In this document: piece after piece, positions 48,622-59,397 of the stretch
Layout of the letters: every line of letters begins with the position of its first letter
Numbering within the stretch: the first letter of the stretch is position 1
The notes under the pieces: generated by a model
What the model saw: only the letters and a program-made list of their open reading frames with translations
What the model was told of the DNA's origin: nothing
Database searches by the model: none
Program-made: the position numbers and the translations under genes
From: Nageia nagi
Taxonomy: Eukaryota; Pinophyta
Assembly: GCA_050084985.1 (NCBI GenBank)
Contig: JBITNC010000001.1
Span: forward strand, 23,994,001 to 24,058,000
Direction of reading: 5' to 3'
DNA: 64,000 nt

Positions 48622-49376
48622 TGATACCTAATTTTGGTTCACCTAAGGTGGCCCTACTTAGATGTTATACTATGTTGATCTTATATCATGTTATTTTTGT
48701 TATTATTAACCATATATCATGTGATATTCTTAATTATATGTTAGGTACCCTAGCATCAGCACTAACCTTCCTAAAGGTCCATTAGAGAATATTTCATTCA
48801 TATATAATGGTAAGTATGATAATATGGGAAAGCAATCAAGATTTCATCTTGATATTCAATACCTAACATTTAGGTATTTCTAAATACTACCTATTAATAT
48901 TAGGATCTTATTGTAACTCAATAATATCTATCATTCCATATTTTTGTAATTATATGTTTAGCTTGACTTGACATTCTGATGTGCTTTGATCCTTAGTGGT
49001 GAACTGTACATTTATTCTATTACTGAAATCCATGCTACCATTATTACTTCTAAGCTCCATGGGGTTCACACATCAAGGTTGTATATCTTTAATAAGTTAA
49101 TATCTATATATAGTCATCTTCATCGAAGTAAGGATTAACATGTATTTATATTTCCCTTGATCATATCTCTTTAGTGTGTACTTTCACTATCTTTTTATGT
49201 TGATTCAATAAAATGAAGTTTGTTATTCCATCACTATATTCATTTAATTTATTCATTTTATTTATGTTATATTTATATTTTATTTGAGTAAAATAACTAG
49301 GATAATACATTACTAAATATTACATGTTTATTAGTTCTACATAGATTTAATCCTAAGGGTAGCTAAAAACATAACA
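48622..49376 (+). repeat. Putative 5' LTR of truncated gypsy element
   Basis: It starts TGATACCTAATTTTGG and ends AAAAACATAACA, just before a primer-like ATTGGTGGCAAACC. Only one copy is in the window, so the LTR cannot be confirmed by pairing. The limits are inferred from the TG...CA ends and the position upstream of gag. Confidence 0.6.
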
Positions 49377-49392
49377 TATTGGTGGCAAACCT
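49377..49392 (+). promoter_or_regulatory. Probable primer binding site, not tRNA-Met type
   Basis: TATTGGTGGCAAACC follows the putative LTR. It resembles the TTGGYG start of primer sites in Tat/Athila-type gypsy elements and also the TTTTGGTG site at 17301. Confidence 0.5.
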
Positions 49393-49421
49393 TTTATAGA
49401 ATATCCTTCTCTTAATTAGGG

Positions 49422-50660
49422 TTGGAAATAAGTGCTCTCAAACCTACCCAATTTTTTGTAATCATACCAAGAGGCCTAGGGTTCTTATTAGCATTTGATT
49501 ATAGATTTTATGAGTGTGACAAATATGGTAGATGTCTCTCAAAATTATGGACCCATGAACACAGCAACATGAATGCTAACAGTAGCATGAATGTTTCCAA
49601 TAGCATAAATGCTAACATTAGCACGAATGTTGGGAACAATACATCAATTGTTAGAGCCTACAAAATTGAGTAGTTCAAATTTTTGGAATCAAAGCTTGAT
49701 TGATTTGTGAATAAGCTTGGAACTAACATTGTTCATATAGAAGATAAGGGCAATCCTTTGAGCATGGAGATTCATAATGCTTTGCTAAATGGTACAAATA
49801 AGGAACATGAGTTGAAAAAATTCAATAGTGATAATGATCCTATAACTCATCTTGAAGGATTTGAATATACTATGGAGTTTAAATACAAAATAAATGAGAG
49901 TTTGAAAGTAAATTACTTTCCTATGAGCTTAACTGATGAAGCACAAAAGTGGTTCCAAAACTTGGCATCGAGATTTATCACTTCATACTAATAATTGAAG
50001 GATCAGTCCAAGATTCACTTCAAATGCAACATAAAGAAATTGATGGATTTGATATATTTAATCTATTTCAAGTAAGGATAATAATTTTTTTTTTATAAAT
50101 TTACCCCTATATATGTGAATATTTGGAGATCAATAGACCAAAATATGGATGAAAAATTCATTGTAAAGGTATTCCTTGATAACATTAATCATGTTCTTTC
50201 TTCTTATGGTCCTGATTATGCTGAAGGTAAATTTAAAGATGTGGTTCATATGCTTATTGAGAAAGAGGGATATATTTTAAAATTTGATCACCTTAAATAC
50301 AAACCATCCTAAAACAAAGACAATGATAGGAAATCTCATCATAAGAAGTATGATACTTTTGTTAATGGTATTTAACCTAAAACTCAAGATAGGAAACAAG
50401 AAAGAAAATGTGAAAGTGTTAAGGATAAATATCCACTTCCTATGCCTTTGAATTAAATGTTATAAGATTACCTTGAAAAAGATCTAATCAAGAGAGTTAA
50501 AAGAAAGGAATATGGTCCTAATGATGAGAAACCACATTGGTACAAGGAGAAATTATTTTACAAATATCATCAACTCAAGGGACACAACACTATGGGTTGT
50601 TATGCTATGATTAAAATAACTTATAGACAAGGGAAAAATATCATATGATAATGATATGAT
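49422..50660 (+). pseudogene. Gag of truncated gypsy element
   Basis: Three open pieces (49422-49673, 49707-49991, 50115-50312) are separated by stops and a shift. The first holds an Asn/Ser/Met-rich repeat tract (N-M-N-A-N-S-S-M-N...). The second has K-F-N-S-D-N-D-P-I-T-H-L-E-G-F-E and F-P-M-S-L-T-D-E-A-Q-K-W-F, the canonical Ty3/gypsy capsid pattern. The third continues with M-D-E-K-F-I-V-K-V-F and K-F-K-D-V-V-H-M-L-I-E-K-E. Near 50560-50620 is Y-H-Q-L-K-G-H-N-T-M-G-C-Y, a remnant of the gag Cys-His block. The RNA-packaging capsid role is inferred from the family. Confidence 0.85.
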
Positions 50661-51100
50661 CAAGATAAAATATCAAGAGTTACTTCACATCATCATGGTG
50701 AACATGGTCATTTATGATGACAATGGTAAGCCAATTAAGTTTGGTGATGAAAAAAGTATAGACTCAAAATTAGAATTAGAATAATAATAAGAGAAGAAAT
50801 GAATTATTACAAGAGAAAAGAAAGGTATTCTTAATATGGTTTCTCAAAATAGGTACTTCCTACACCTTCTCTTAATGAAAAGAAAAAAGATAAATATAAG
50901 AAGAATATCATTCAAAATTTGAAAAATATTAATGCTAAGATTAGTTTACTTGAGTTGTTTGAAATATCCAAAGAACATAAACTAGCTTTATTTGAACTTT
51001 TTAGTGGCATAGATGTTGATATTAACATTTTAGCAAGTATATTGATAGGAATGGTTGATTATTTTAAATAGGTGTTATCATTCATAAAGGATCAATTTCC
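50661..51100 (+). other. Gag-protease linker, decayed
   Basis: A coding-like but stop-ridden stretch rich in Lys and Glu. No domain is recognised. Confidence 0.5.
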
Positions 51101-51500
51101 TAGATAAGACATCATTGAAAAATGCCTAGCTATGCACATTCATGTCGATATCATGGATAAGAGAGTCAAAAATGCATTGGTAAATTGTGGTGCTAGTTTT
51201 AATATTTTCTCTCTTGAATTTTTGCAAAGTTTAAGATATATATTAATTCATAGATTAAAAAGAAGGAAATATAATATTATAGGTTTTGATAATGATATAT
51301 AATAATACATTGGAAATATTTTCCTTCCTATTCAGTTGAGACCAAATATCATGGAGGTAATGACATATGTTCTTTACAAGAAGTTACCTTATGACATCTT
51401 TCCTAGGAGACCATGGATATATCCTATGATGTTCATACCATATATTTTACATATATTACTAAATTTTAACCATGATGGATAGAACTATGTTGTTAAATTT
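51101..51500 (+). pseudogene. Aspartic protease of truncated gypsy element, catalytic Asp lost
   Basis: This reads N-A-L-V-N-C-G-A-S-F-N-I-F-S-L-E-F-L, then I-G-N-I-F-L-P-I-Q, L-P-Y-D-I-F-P-R-R-P-W-I and P-Y-I-L-H-I-L-L-N-F. This is the retropepsin domain of plant Ty3/gypsy elements, where the expected words are V-D-x-G-A-S, L-G-R-P-W-I and S-T-L-H. The catalytic Asp is Asn (codon AAT, 51183-51185), a single G-to-A change from GAT. Two stops occur between the first two segments. Confidence 0.85.
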
Positions 51501-52560
51501 GCAAAATAAAATCCAAATATGATTGGACATATTGAGAATATTATCATTCCTTATAGAAACATAGAGATACAAGAAGATGAAGATGAGGAAAAAGAGGATG
51601 AAAGTAAATGAAGAGGAAATTAGAAATTTTGAAAGGTATTGTACTTAAAATAAATCCCAACATTTACATTGGTACCAATGCTCACATTGGAAATAGCATT
51701 CATGCTCATATTTGGATGAGCATTTGTGCTATCATAATTTCTTGAAATATGGTTAGGAAAAGTCTCAATACAATTATGACAATATAAAGGGGGTTTTGTA
51801 TAATATTGATGCCTTATAATCAGATATAGAGAGTGAAGAGGAAAGAAAACAAGTAGCCAAACTTATGCCAAAGCCAACAAGAAAGCTAGAGCCATGCATT
51901 TTCATGCACCATTGATCCCACTGTACATGGAATCACTACGATAAAAAAGAAAGGGTCTATAAAAATATGACTAGGTAATTGAAGAGTTATTTATAGAAGT
52001 GTTTAAATCAAATAAAGGAAAAAGTGATATTGGATCAAATAATAGAAAGAAGGCTTTGGTTTCATATAGCAATGATGAAGAATCAGGCTTAGAGTTAAAT
52101 GATCAGATAGTAAACATGGTTGATTTAATCCTTGCATTATTAAAATAGGTTAAAAGGAACATAAATGTCTACATCTATATTGAGATTAGCACTAAAACTA
52201 CCATCAATGTACATATTACATAGGTAGAACATGATTTCAATTACCCCTACTAGATAAGATAGTTACAAGTACTTTTGATGTGTTTGAAATAAATGATGCA
52301 CTTCTACACATGTTGGGGTAATTATTTAAGTTCAAAAAAATTATCATCCTAAGAGATAAGATAAAATTGCATTCCATCCTCATGCATATTTTGAAAAGGA
52401 TATGGGATGACATAGCAAGTTCTTCCCTTCTAAAATAGCCTACTTTTATCCTTCCTAATATAGGAGTAGGCTAGGTAGCTAGGGTTAGGTATGTGTATGT
52501 ATTTGTGACATGATTTCTTTTATGACATAATAGGTTTGAGAACATTGCCTAATCTTTCCC
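51501..52560 (+). other. Protease-RT linker, decayed
   Basis: An acidic E/D-K rich stretch near 51570-51610, then stop-ridden coding-like sequence. No domain is recognised. Confidence 0.5.
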
Positions 52561-53066
52561 AACTTGGTGATGAAATACCTTTGTTGAATAAGCCTCTAGT
52601 TGAGATAGAAATTGGTATTAAATGGGTCCTAAGGATAGTTCATATTAGAGATGGAATTGTTGGTGATGAAAAATAAATATATTAAGAGTTTTTTATAAAT
52701 TTTGAAGACATGTTTTCTTAGGAATACAATGATATGACTAGATTGGATCCTTCCTTTATTACTCAAAACTTAGTTGTACATGAGAATGTTGAGCCCATAA
52801 AATAAAAAAATAATACTTATGCACCTCAAGAACTCTTTTATAGTCAAGAAGGAAATAGATAAGTATCATAAGGTTGTTTTTATTGAAACTAATAATTATT
52901 CACCATGGTTATCTAACATTACTCTTGCTATGAAACCAAATTGAGAGATTGGATATTATACAAAATTTAAATATTTGAATAAAGATTTTCCTAAGGATAA
53001 TTTTCTCTTTTCCACATATTTATATACTTGTATAGTCAACTATAAGCCATTAAATGTTATCTTTTG
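52561..53066 (+). pseudogene. RT N-terminal part of truncated gypsy element
   Basis: The reading gives F-E-D-M-F-S, stop, E-Y-N-D-M-T-R-L-D-P-S (expected F-A-W-x-Y-x-D-M...L-D-P). It continues with V-E-P-I-K, then F-I-E-T-N-N-Y-S-P-W-L-S-N-I, Y-L-N-K-D-F-P-K-D-N-F-L-F, and a decayed palm start ending F-C-D. These match the RT N-terminus of Ty3/gypsy elements (S-x-W-L-S/A-N-I, L-N-K-A-x-P-K-D-x-F-P-L-P). Element A5 is inserted here, so motifs such as YxDD are missing. Confidence 0.8.
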
Positions 53067-54483
53067 TGATGAGCTATTCTAGGGCTCACTCCTTAAATGT
53101 GCCCTAGGAAATGGACATTTAGCTTCTAGCTTTGAAATTTCTTCAAACAAGCTTAATCATGTACAAAATATTCAATGACTTGCTAGGAAAGGAAAATATG
53201 ATATTGAACTTGCAAAAATACCTCCAAATCCCAACATCTAGCTATGATGAGCAAATATGAAAATAACACAAGCAAATTCCTATAGTATTCTAATGACTCA
53301 ATTAGGGAGCAAAAATAGTAACTTATTAATGCAACAACCACTCTAAATCCAATGTTCAAGCATAATAAGACAAATAGAAATATTTTGATAATAAAATGTA
53401 ATTAAATTTGATATAAAAAGAGTAGCATAATTATAATATTTTTTTTCTACCTAAGGAGCTTGTACCAAGACTACCTCCAATAGGGTTATGTTAGATGGCT
53501 CCAAGGACTCACCAATCCTAGAAATAGGTGCAGACCAAGTCTCTTCTACAACAACTATTATGGAACCAACAACATTCCTCTCAATATGGCTTGAGTAAGT
53601 TCAAGGGCAGCCTCCTCTCCCCTAAATACCTCAAGTGTAAGTTTGCCCTACAAGTGGAGAAGAAAGAATTCTCACACTTAGTACAGAAAGAAGTTTCATA
53701 TGAATAATCAACATATCTCATAATGACTAAGGGTTCACATTTTATAGGAAAGAGTGATAATATTATAATCTTTCATTGATATTATCTAATGGTGGAGAGA
53801 TGCAATCCATTTGATCATGCTTGCAATGTCCAATATGGGGAGCCTTAGGATGAATGAAATCACATCTAATGGCTAGAAATACCATGTCCAAGAGGGGATG
53901 ATTTCAAAATGCTTTGATATTAGTTTCAAACATACAATACCCAAGAGGCATGACATGGGGCCTTAGGATGGCCAATCCTCCAATGTGGGGGTGAAATAAT
54001 CTCTAGATACCCAACATCCAAGTTTGAAAGTATTTAAATACCTCAAGGTGCTAGATTCCTCTTTTATAGTACCACATCCATCCTTAGAGCTCCAAATGAC
54101 CTTGTAGTCAGTACAATCACCTAGAGGGATGCTCTACCTTGAAGAGTGGAGCACTAATAACTAGAGATATATTAAATGACAATATTAAAATCATCAAGGC
54201 TAAAATATGCAACATCTCTTTTAAGGAGACTAATATTGTATTTACAAATATAATAACCTTGGTATTACAAATACATCATTATTGGAATTTAGTAATTAAT
54301 TAAATATAAAATAAATAAATAAAATGGTAATTTATTCCATAATTAAAGATTTGCTAAGTCTCTAAGTGGAATTTAAATCATTTTGGCCAAATCCTACCAA
54401 ATTAGATAAAATCACACCTAAATTAATGTTTCCATTTATCATAGATGAAATGGGAAAAATACCTAAAAAATAGGGACATTACA
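53067..54483 (-). repeat. Family A 3' LTR (A5)
   Basis: 1417 bp, TGATGAGCTATTC...GGGACATTACA, the inverse of the family LTR. A minus-strand TATAAAA lies at 53740-53746. It cuts the gypsy RT at 53066. Confidence 0.92.
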
Positions 54484-54620
54484 AATCCTCCCTCCCCAAA
54501 TTGCTCATCCCTAAGTAATTCATAAAATTCATAGTTGTAGCAAAGTATTCTTGATCCTACTCTTCATCCTCCTTATAGCTGATCTTTGTGGTGAAGTCAG
54601 AATAAAAAAACTCTAACTTA
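54484..54620 (-). pseudogene. Family A polyprotein tail (A5)
   Basis: The minus strand reads S-Y-K-E-D-E-E, stop, D-Q-E-Y-F-A-T-T-M-N-F-M-N-Y-L-G, then M-S-N-L-G-R-E-D-L and the stop formed by the LTR start. The tail is the same as in A1, A3, A4 and A6 and contains the polypurine tract (TTTGGGGAGGGAGG). Confidence 0.75.
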
Positions 54621-55000
54621 TCTTCATATTATATCTATGGAGTATATTTTGAATTTACAAACTATAGTTCTTTTAGACTTCCAAATGTATCCAAACTTGA
54701 ACCTTATTCATCCATTATGGTTGTGTGATGTAGAATCATTTTATACCATAAACAAAATTTATTTCCTTCCTCTCAATCAACCAACAATACATTAGTAATA
54801 TATAGTAACCATGGGTCTATCCCAAGTGCCAAGATTATAGTTGTAGGCCCCAATACCTCAACAAATACCACACCTTTTGCTTCCTCAAATATAGCCATAT
54901 TTATGATGCAACAAAAAGTGTTACAAGATATCAAACTTTTTAATGTTCCCCCTTCATCCATTCTTATCAACATAGCAATAATTTTGGATGGTATTTTTTA
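54621..55000 (-). other. A5 interior, unassigned coding-like stretch
   Basis: The minus-strand frame 54773-54973 (66 codons) reads M-L-I-R-M-D-E-G-G-T-L-K-S-L and V-E-V-L-G-P-T-T-I-I-L-A-L-G-I-D-P-W. It lies where the protease sits in other copies but has no D-S/T-G. Not recognised. Confidence 0.4.
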
Positions 55001-55259
55001 TGTTAAGATCCTAATAGATCATAAATGGATTATGGATTAATCTTATGAAAATACACTAATGAATCACTTGCACCTATTTGAGTGGGGCACCTCCTTGAGA
55101 ATCACTTCTCACATAAAACTCAACTCATTCTTCTTCCTTTTTTTTACATAATATGGTAGTCCCCTATAAATAGCTTATACAACATAACTATACCAATGCA
55201 TAATACATGTGGGACTAAACAAAAATGCTATTCCTAATACATGTTATGGGGTCATAACA
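55001..55259 (-). repeat. 3' LTR of 2.2-kb gypsy derivative
   Basis: TGTTAAGATCC...GGTCATAACA, 259 bp, the same length as its partner with scattered differences. Confidence 0.93.
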
Positions 55260-55599
55260 TTTCCACCCCCTTAAGGAAGCTTTGTCCTCAAAGCTTCTAC
55301 ACACCATACACTAACAAATTGTAATACACACCACACACCCCTTAGAAAAGCTTATACAAAGTACATATACAATATATCCATGAATAACAAGGACAAGAGG
55401 GAACCAAGGAGTCCAACTTGGCCATAGTAGCCAACAATGTGTTAAAGATGAACATAAGCCCATCCATGAATCAAAACTCCACTATAGGAAGGATGATGTT
55501 GAATTCAAGGAGGAAACAAAAATAAGGATCCAAAAGAATCAATAAAGAAGCCAACATGCTATTGTTGCTACATTGAATAGTCCTATAGTGGGTGCTCAA

Positions 55600-55915
55600 A
55601 GAAAACATGCAACTTGAGATCATCCATAGCAATGTAAGTGAGAAGAATATTCTCACACTCTATAACCTATTCCAATAGACTTGAATTCTCAAAAACCACA
55701 TCATTGGTATGGATACAAGGTGGAGGAAGGGCCTCATACTCCTTAATGGGTTCCACTAGCTCCACACCATCTATATTGAGATAAGTGAGAGGAAGGTCCT
55801 CACACTCTAAAATGGGGTCCACTAGCACCACATCATCCATACTGATATAAATGAGAGGAAGGTCACACTCTATAATAGGGTCCACTGGCTCAACATGGAT
55901 GTTTTCATGAATCAT
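55600..55915 (-). CDS. Acidic frame made of ~70-bp tandem repeats
   Basis: The open part is 55667-55915 (82 codons). About four units of roughly 66-81 bp occur (anchors near 55622, 55703, 55769 and 55838). Each encodes a variant of D-D-V-V-L-V-D-P-I-x-E-C-E-D-L-P-L-x-Y-I. The product would be strongly acidic, with regularly spaced E-x-x-x-P motifs. It lies directly downstream of the gag remnant in the same strand, so it may be a gag-fused or captured repeat protein. No family is recognised. The fourth unit is outside the open frame. Confidence 0.45.
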
Positions 55916-55921
55916 AATAGG

Positions 55922-56155
55922 TTATAGATATGCAAGTATAGCCTCTGCTAACTTGGCCAATGAATATGCACCTCTTAGAGTTGGTGGATTAAACATGACT
56001 ATATTCTTTTTAACTTCTACCCTTAAGATATTAGTGAATAACTGAAGGGATAATTTCTCATACATCACATAATCATCATAAAAATCCTTAAAATTGTCAA
56101 TATAATTATGCACATAATCATTATGAAATGTTATAGCAATAGTATCCATCATCAT
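55922..56155 (-). pseudogene. Gag C-terminal fragment of 2.2-kb element
   Basis: A 77-codon open frame: H-N-Y-I-D-N-F-K-D-F-Y-D-D-Y-V, then Q-L-F-T-N-I-L-R-V-E-V-K-K-N-I-V and N-P-P-T-L-R-G-A-Y-S-L-A-K-L-A-E-A. The pattern Y..xF..L, L-F-x-x-G/N-L, V...P.TL..A..LA...E is the last helices of a Ty3/gypsy capsid. The N-terminal capsid half and any zinc knuckle are missing. Confidence 0.75.
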
Positions 56156-56918
56156 TTGAAGTTATTTTTGAGAGAAATTCACTATTTTTAACATAAAATA
56201 GTCAATATAGCTTCAAAAATTTTGAAATATTTTTCTTATTACTCATGATACATATATCTAAAAACCCTTTCAATATTTTAAGTTGACTCACCAAGATGAA
56301 AAATATATGACTATTTACTTTTCCCCTTTTTTTCATAATTCTCAATCTAGGAGTTTTACTAATTTCCATACAAATCAATCAATACTACTCAAAATGATCT
56401 AAATTTTTTACTTAATTACTCTCATATGCATATAAATATTCCCTTCAAAAATTATAATCCAATTATGTTTATTTTCCTTGAAATACAAATTTAGTGTAAA
56501 ACCTAAAATATCAATAACTCCCAAAATATAATTCCAATAGACTTGATATTTGGAATACATGTGGATGATAATATTTTTAAAACACCCACCAAATGGTTTC
56601 AAAAAATTCCTTTATATGCATAAATGGTGAGCATTTTACTTTTGTGACTCTTCAACTTCTTCAAAAACCCTTCAATTTCTTCAAATCTTCTACCCATAAA
56701 TGCCCCTGCAAATTGGATCCAATTGCCCTTACCACTTTTTTTATGGCATATGCCTCCAACTACACACACATAACCTCAAATACTCTTGTTATTTCTTATT
56801 ACACTAAAACTACTACATATATATTCTTTGCTAGGATCTACTTTTCACTTGCAACTTCTACTCCAGATCTCCTTGATCCATGCAACATGGCTTCAGAAAC
56901 ACAAGACCCAAAATCAAA
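56156..56918 (-). other. Leader region of 2.2-kb gypsy derivative
   Basis: Between PBS and gag fragment. Frames at 56408-56602 (minus) and 56593-56925 (plus) have no supporting motif. The plus-strand frame runs into the PBS. Confidence 0.5.
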
Positions 56919-56930
56919 GCTTTGATACCA
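56919..56930 (-). promoter_or_regulatory. Primer binding site of 2.2-kb gypsy derivative
   Basis: Minus-strand TGGTATCAAAGC, one base from the initiator tRNA-Met site, two bases inside the LTR. Confidence 0.85.
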
Positions 56931-56932
56931 TA

Positions 56933-57191
56933 TGTTAAGATCTTAACAAATCATAAATGGATTATGGATTAATCTTGTGAAAATAGACTAATGAATCACT
57001 TGCACCACTTTAAGGGGGGCACCTCCTTGAGAATCACTTCTCACATAAAACTCAACTTATTCTTCTTCCTTTTTTTAATATAATAGGGAAGCCTCCTATA
57101 AATAGCTTATACAATATAACTATCCCAATGCATAGTGCATGTGGGAGTAAACATAAATACTATTCCTAATACATGTTATGGGGTCATAAGA
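56933..57191 (-). repeat. 5' LTR of 2.2-kb gypsy derivative
   Basis: TGTTAAGATCT...GGTCATAAGA, 259 bp. The last CA is mutated to GA on the plus strand. Confidence 0.92.
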
Positions 57192-57196
57192 GTTTA

Positions 57197-57881
57197 TTCC
57201 CTTTAAAATTTCCTCTATGGAAATGACTCATCCCCTTCTTCTTCATCAACTTTCTTTTCAACCAATTTGTCAAGTGTATCATCATTAGTTCCCTTATCAT
57301 GCTTACAAATTTAAGTGTCCTCATTGTGATTTTCTTTCCTTGTCTCATTTGGTGGAGAAATAATGGTAGGAAAATCTTTGGTTATTATCTCCTCTTATTC
57401 TTCAAAAGGGTTCAGCTTGTCTCTGCATTATCTAATCACATTGTTATAAGTAACTAAGTCTTGCTTCCAAAAAGCCAACAATGTAGATACAATTGGTTGG
57501 TATATGTAATCACTTTCATTTATGATTAAGGTCATAATGTCCCTCATATAAATGACAACATCATCAATGTGCTCTTTTCTAACCAAAGTAATCAAATATT
57601 GAAATATGGTGTATATCAACTCAGTCATGCCCAATTCTAACATGATACTACCTATTTTGATTTTTGCAAATACCTCAAGCATAATGACCTTCCTAGAAAA
57701 TTAGGGACTTGTGATTTCTCCCACATTTTTGAAATTATAAACCATAAGATGAAACATCCTCCTTAATGAATTATTAGCACATGAAGTTTTTGGTGATAAT
57801 ATTCTTAAGATCTCACCTGAGGGTATTGTGGTTCATCCCTTGACTTCTGAATGCTTCAATAAATTTCTTAAAATTTTGTGA
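57197..57881 (-). pseudogene. PDS5-like cohesin cofactor gene fragment
   Basis: A minus-strand reading stays in one frame for about 190 codons with only two or three stops. It runs K-I-L-R-N-L-L-K-H-S-E-V-K, E-I-L-R-I-L-S-P-K, R-R-M-F-H-L-M-V, F-S-R-K-V-I-M-L-E-V-F-A-K-I, L-I-Y-T-I-F-Q-Y, M-R-D-I-M-T-L-I-I-N-E-S, V-S-T-L-L-A-F-W-K and V-I-R, stop, C-R-D-K-L. This matches the order of N-terminal HEAT-repeat segments in plant PDS5 proteins, which regulate sister-chromatid cohesin (L-L-K-H-x-x-V, E-I-x-R-I-x-x-P, M-x-x-I-M-x-L-x-x-E-S). The open core is 57428-57682. Past C-R-D-K-L it becomes an acidic stretch I do not recognise, reaching K-V-D-E-E-E-G-D-E near the 57191 LTR. The 5' end is cut by A6 at 57882. 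No intron is apparent. Confidence 0.75.
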
Positions 57882-59380
57882 TGTAATATCCCCAATTTTT
57901 AGTTATTTTCCCTAGCTCACCTATGATAAATAAAAATATTAATTTAGGAGTGAAATTATCTATTTTAGTAGAATTTGGCCAAAATATTATAAATTCTACT
58001 TAGAGACTTAATAAAGATCTAATTATGGAATAAATGGTCCTTTTATTTATTTATTTATGTTTAGTAAATTTCCAAAATGCCAAAAATATTATATTTGTAA
58101 TGTCAAGGAAACTATATTTGTAAATACAACATTAGTCTCCCTAAATGAGGCATTGCATAATTTAACCTTGATGATTGTAATATTGGCATTAAATGTATCT
58201 CTAGTCATAAGTGCTCCCCTCTTTGAGGTAGAGCATCACCCTAGGTGGTTGCACAAATTATGAGGTCATTTGGAGCCCCAAGGATGGACATGGAATTTCA
58301 AACTAAGCATTGGTAATCTTGAGGCAAGTGGATGATCCTTGAGCATAGATATTGGGCATGTGAGCATCCCAAGATCCTGCATTGGCCCTCCTAGGCATAT
58401 GGACCTATGACATTGATCACAAGGTACTCCTACATCACCCCCTCTTGTACATTAGCATTCTTAACCCTTATATGTGATTTCATCCATCCCAAGGCTCCCT
58501 ATATTGGATGTTGCATATATGAGCACATGGATCACATCTCTCCACCATCATATCATTTCAATGCAAGATTAGAAGATGATCACCCTTATCTAAAAAGGAG
58601 AAGTCATAGCCATTATGAGATATGTTGAATTTGTTATTAAACACTTTTATTTTGGATTTACTAGATACTCTATCTTTACCACTTGTTGGGTGACCTACAT
58701 TTGAGGTATCGAGGGGATAGGAGGCTAATCTTGAACTTACTCTAGCCATATTGAGAGGAACAAGGTTGGTTCCATCATAGTTACTATAGAGGAGACTTAT
58801 GTCATTGTTTCTAGGATTAGTGAAGCCCTAGATCCATACAAAATAAACCTATTAGAGATTATCATAGTACAAAATCCTTAGTTTGAAAAAAATATTTTAA
58901 TGGTGCTATTCTTGCTATAACAAAAACAATTACATTTTTCCATCAATATCTTATTAGTCATCTCTCTATGCTTGGATGTTTAATTTGGAAGCATTATTAT
59001 ATTGTCGTATTTCCATTTTCTCTTCCTAGTTGCAATGTTGGATCTGAAGTGATATTTTCATTCCTTATCTATTTTGGCTCTCCAACTAGTACATTAGGTT
59101 TTTGGAGTATTTTTACATTGTTGAAGTACCATTTTTCTCCTTGACTTAGACATTGGGATATTGGAGGTATTTCCTTGCATTTTTTATTATATCTCCTCAT
59201 TATAGTTATATGTTGGGTTTGAAGGTATTTTTTGCAAGTTTGATTTTATATTTTTAATTCCTAGCAAGTCATTGGATATTTGGTGTATGTTTTAGCTTAT
59301 TCTAACTAGTTTGAAAGATAGAAGCCAAACATCCCTCTCCTAAGTCACATTTGAGGAGTGAGCCCTAAAATAGCTCATCA
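57882..59380 (+). repeat. Family A 5' LTR (A6)
   Basis: 1499 bp, TGTAATATCCCC...AATAGCTCATCA. Where other copies read CACCTATAAAAGG this one reads CTTATCTAAAAAGG (about 58585-58597), so the TATA box is spoiled. Frames inside (58057-58263, 58407-58628, 58558-58749) are LTR shadows. Confidence 0.93.
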
Positions 59381-59383
59381 TAT

Positions 59384-59397
59384 TGGTATGAGAGTCC
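59384..59397 (+). promoter_or_regulatory. Family A primer binding site (A6), degraded
   Basis: TGGTATGAGAGTCC, with changes from TGGTATCAGAGCC. Confidence 0.75.

Larger units (their letters stand above)
48622..53066 (+). mobile_element. Ty3/gypsy retrotransposon, truncated within RT
   Basis: Plus strand: putative 5' LTR (48622-49376), a primer-site-like sequence, decayed gag, protease, a linker and the N-terminal part of RT. RT before any integrase fits Ty3/gypsy. The element stops within RT at 53066, where family A element A5 begins. The remaining RT, RNase H, integrase and 3' LTR are not in the window and may lie beyond 64000. This is the only gypsy element here with RT. Confidence 0.85.
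55001..57191 (-). mobile_element. Non-autonomous gypsy element with partial gag and repeat ORF, 2.2 kb
   Basis: Two 259-bp LTRs (55001-55259 and 56933-57191) with minus-strand PBS TGGTATCAAAGC (56919-56930). The polypurine tract is CCTTAAGGGGGTGGAAA, beside the left LTR. The flanks TTTTA and GTTTA differ by one base. Just inside the left LTR the minus strand reads E-D-K-A-S-L, a typical end of a chromovirus pol. The 1.7-kb interior otherwise has a gag C-terminal piece and a tandemly repeated acidic frame, with no RT or integrase. Confidence 0.9.
53067..57881 (-). mobile_element. Family A element A5 (partial), with nested element and PDS5 fragment
   Basis: The minus-strand 3' LTR (53067-54483) is followed by a polypurine tract and the family's conserved protein tail, so this is not a solo LTR. 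The interior continues to 55000, is interrupted by a gypsy derivative (55001-57191), and resumes to 57881, where plus-strand element A6 begins. No gag is found. A PDS5-like fragment lies at 57300-57881. The 5' LTR is not in the window. Whether the PDS5 piece belongs to A5 or to the older flank is unresolved. Confidence 0.65.

Noticed and set aside
56593-56925. 110-codon plus-strand frame
   Set aside because: It is antisense to the leader of the 2.2-kb gypsy derivative and runs into its primer binding site. No motif.
57785-57881. Plus-strand reading ending in S-P-E-G-I-V-V-H-P-L
   Set aside because: It looked protein-like, but it is the shadow of the PDS5-like minus-strand reading, which has a longer and specific match.
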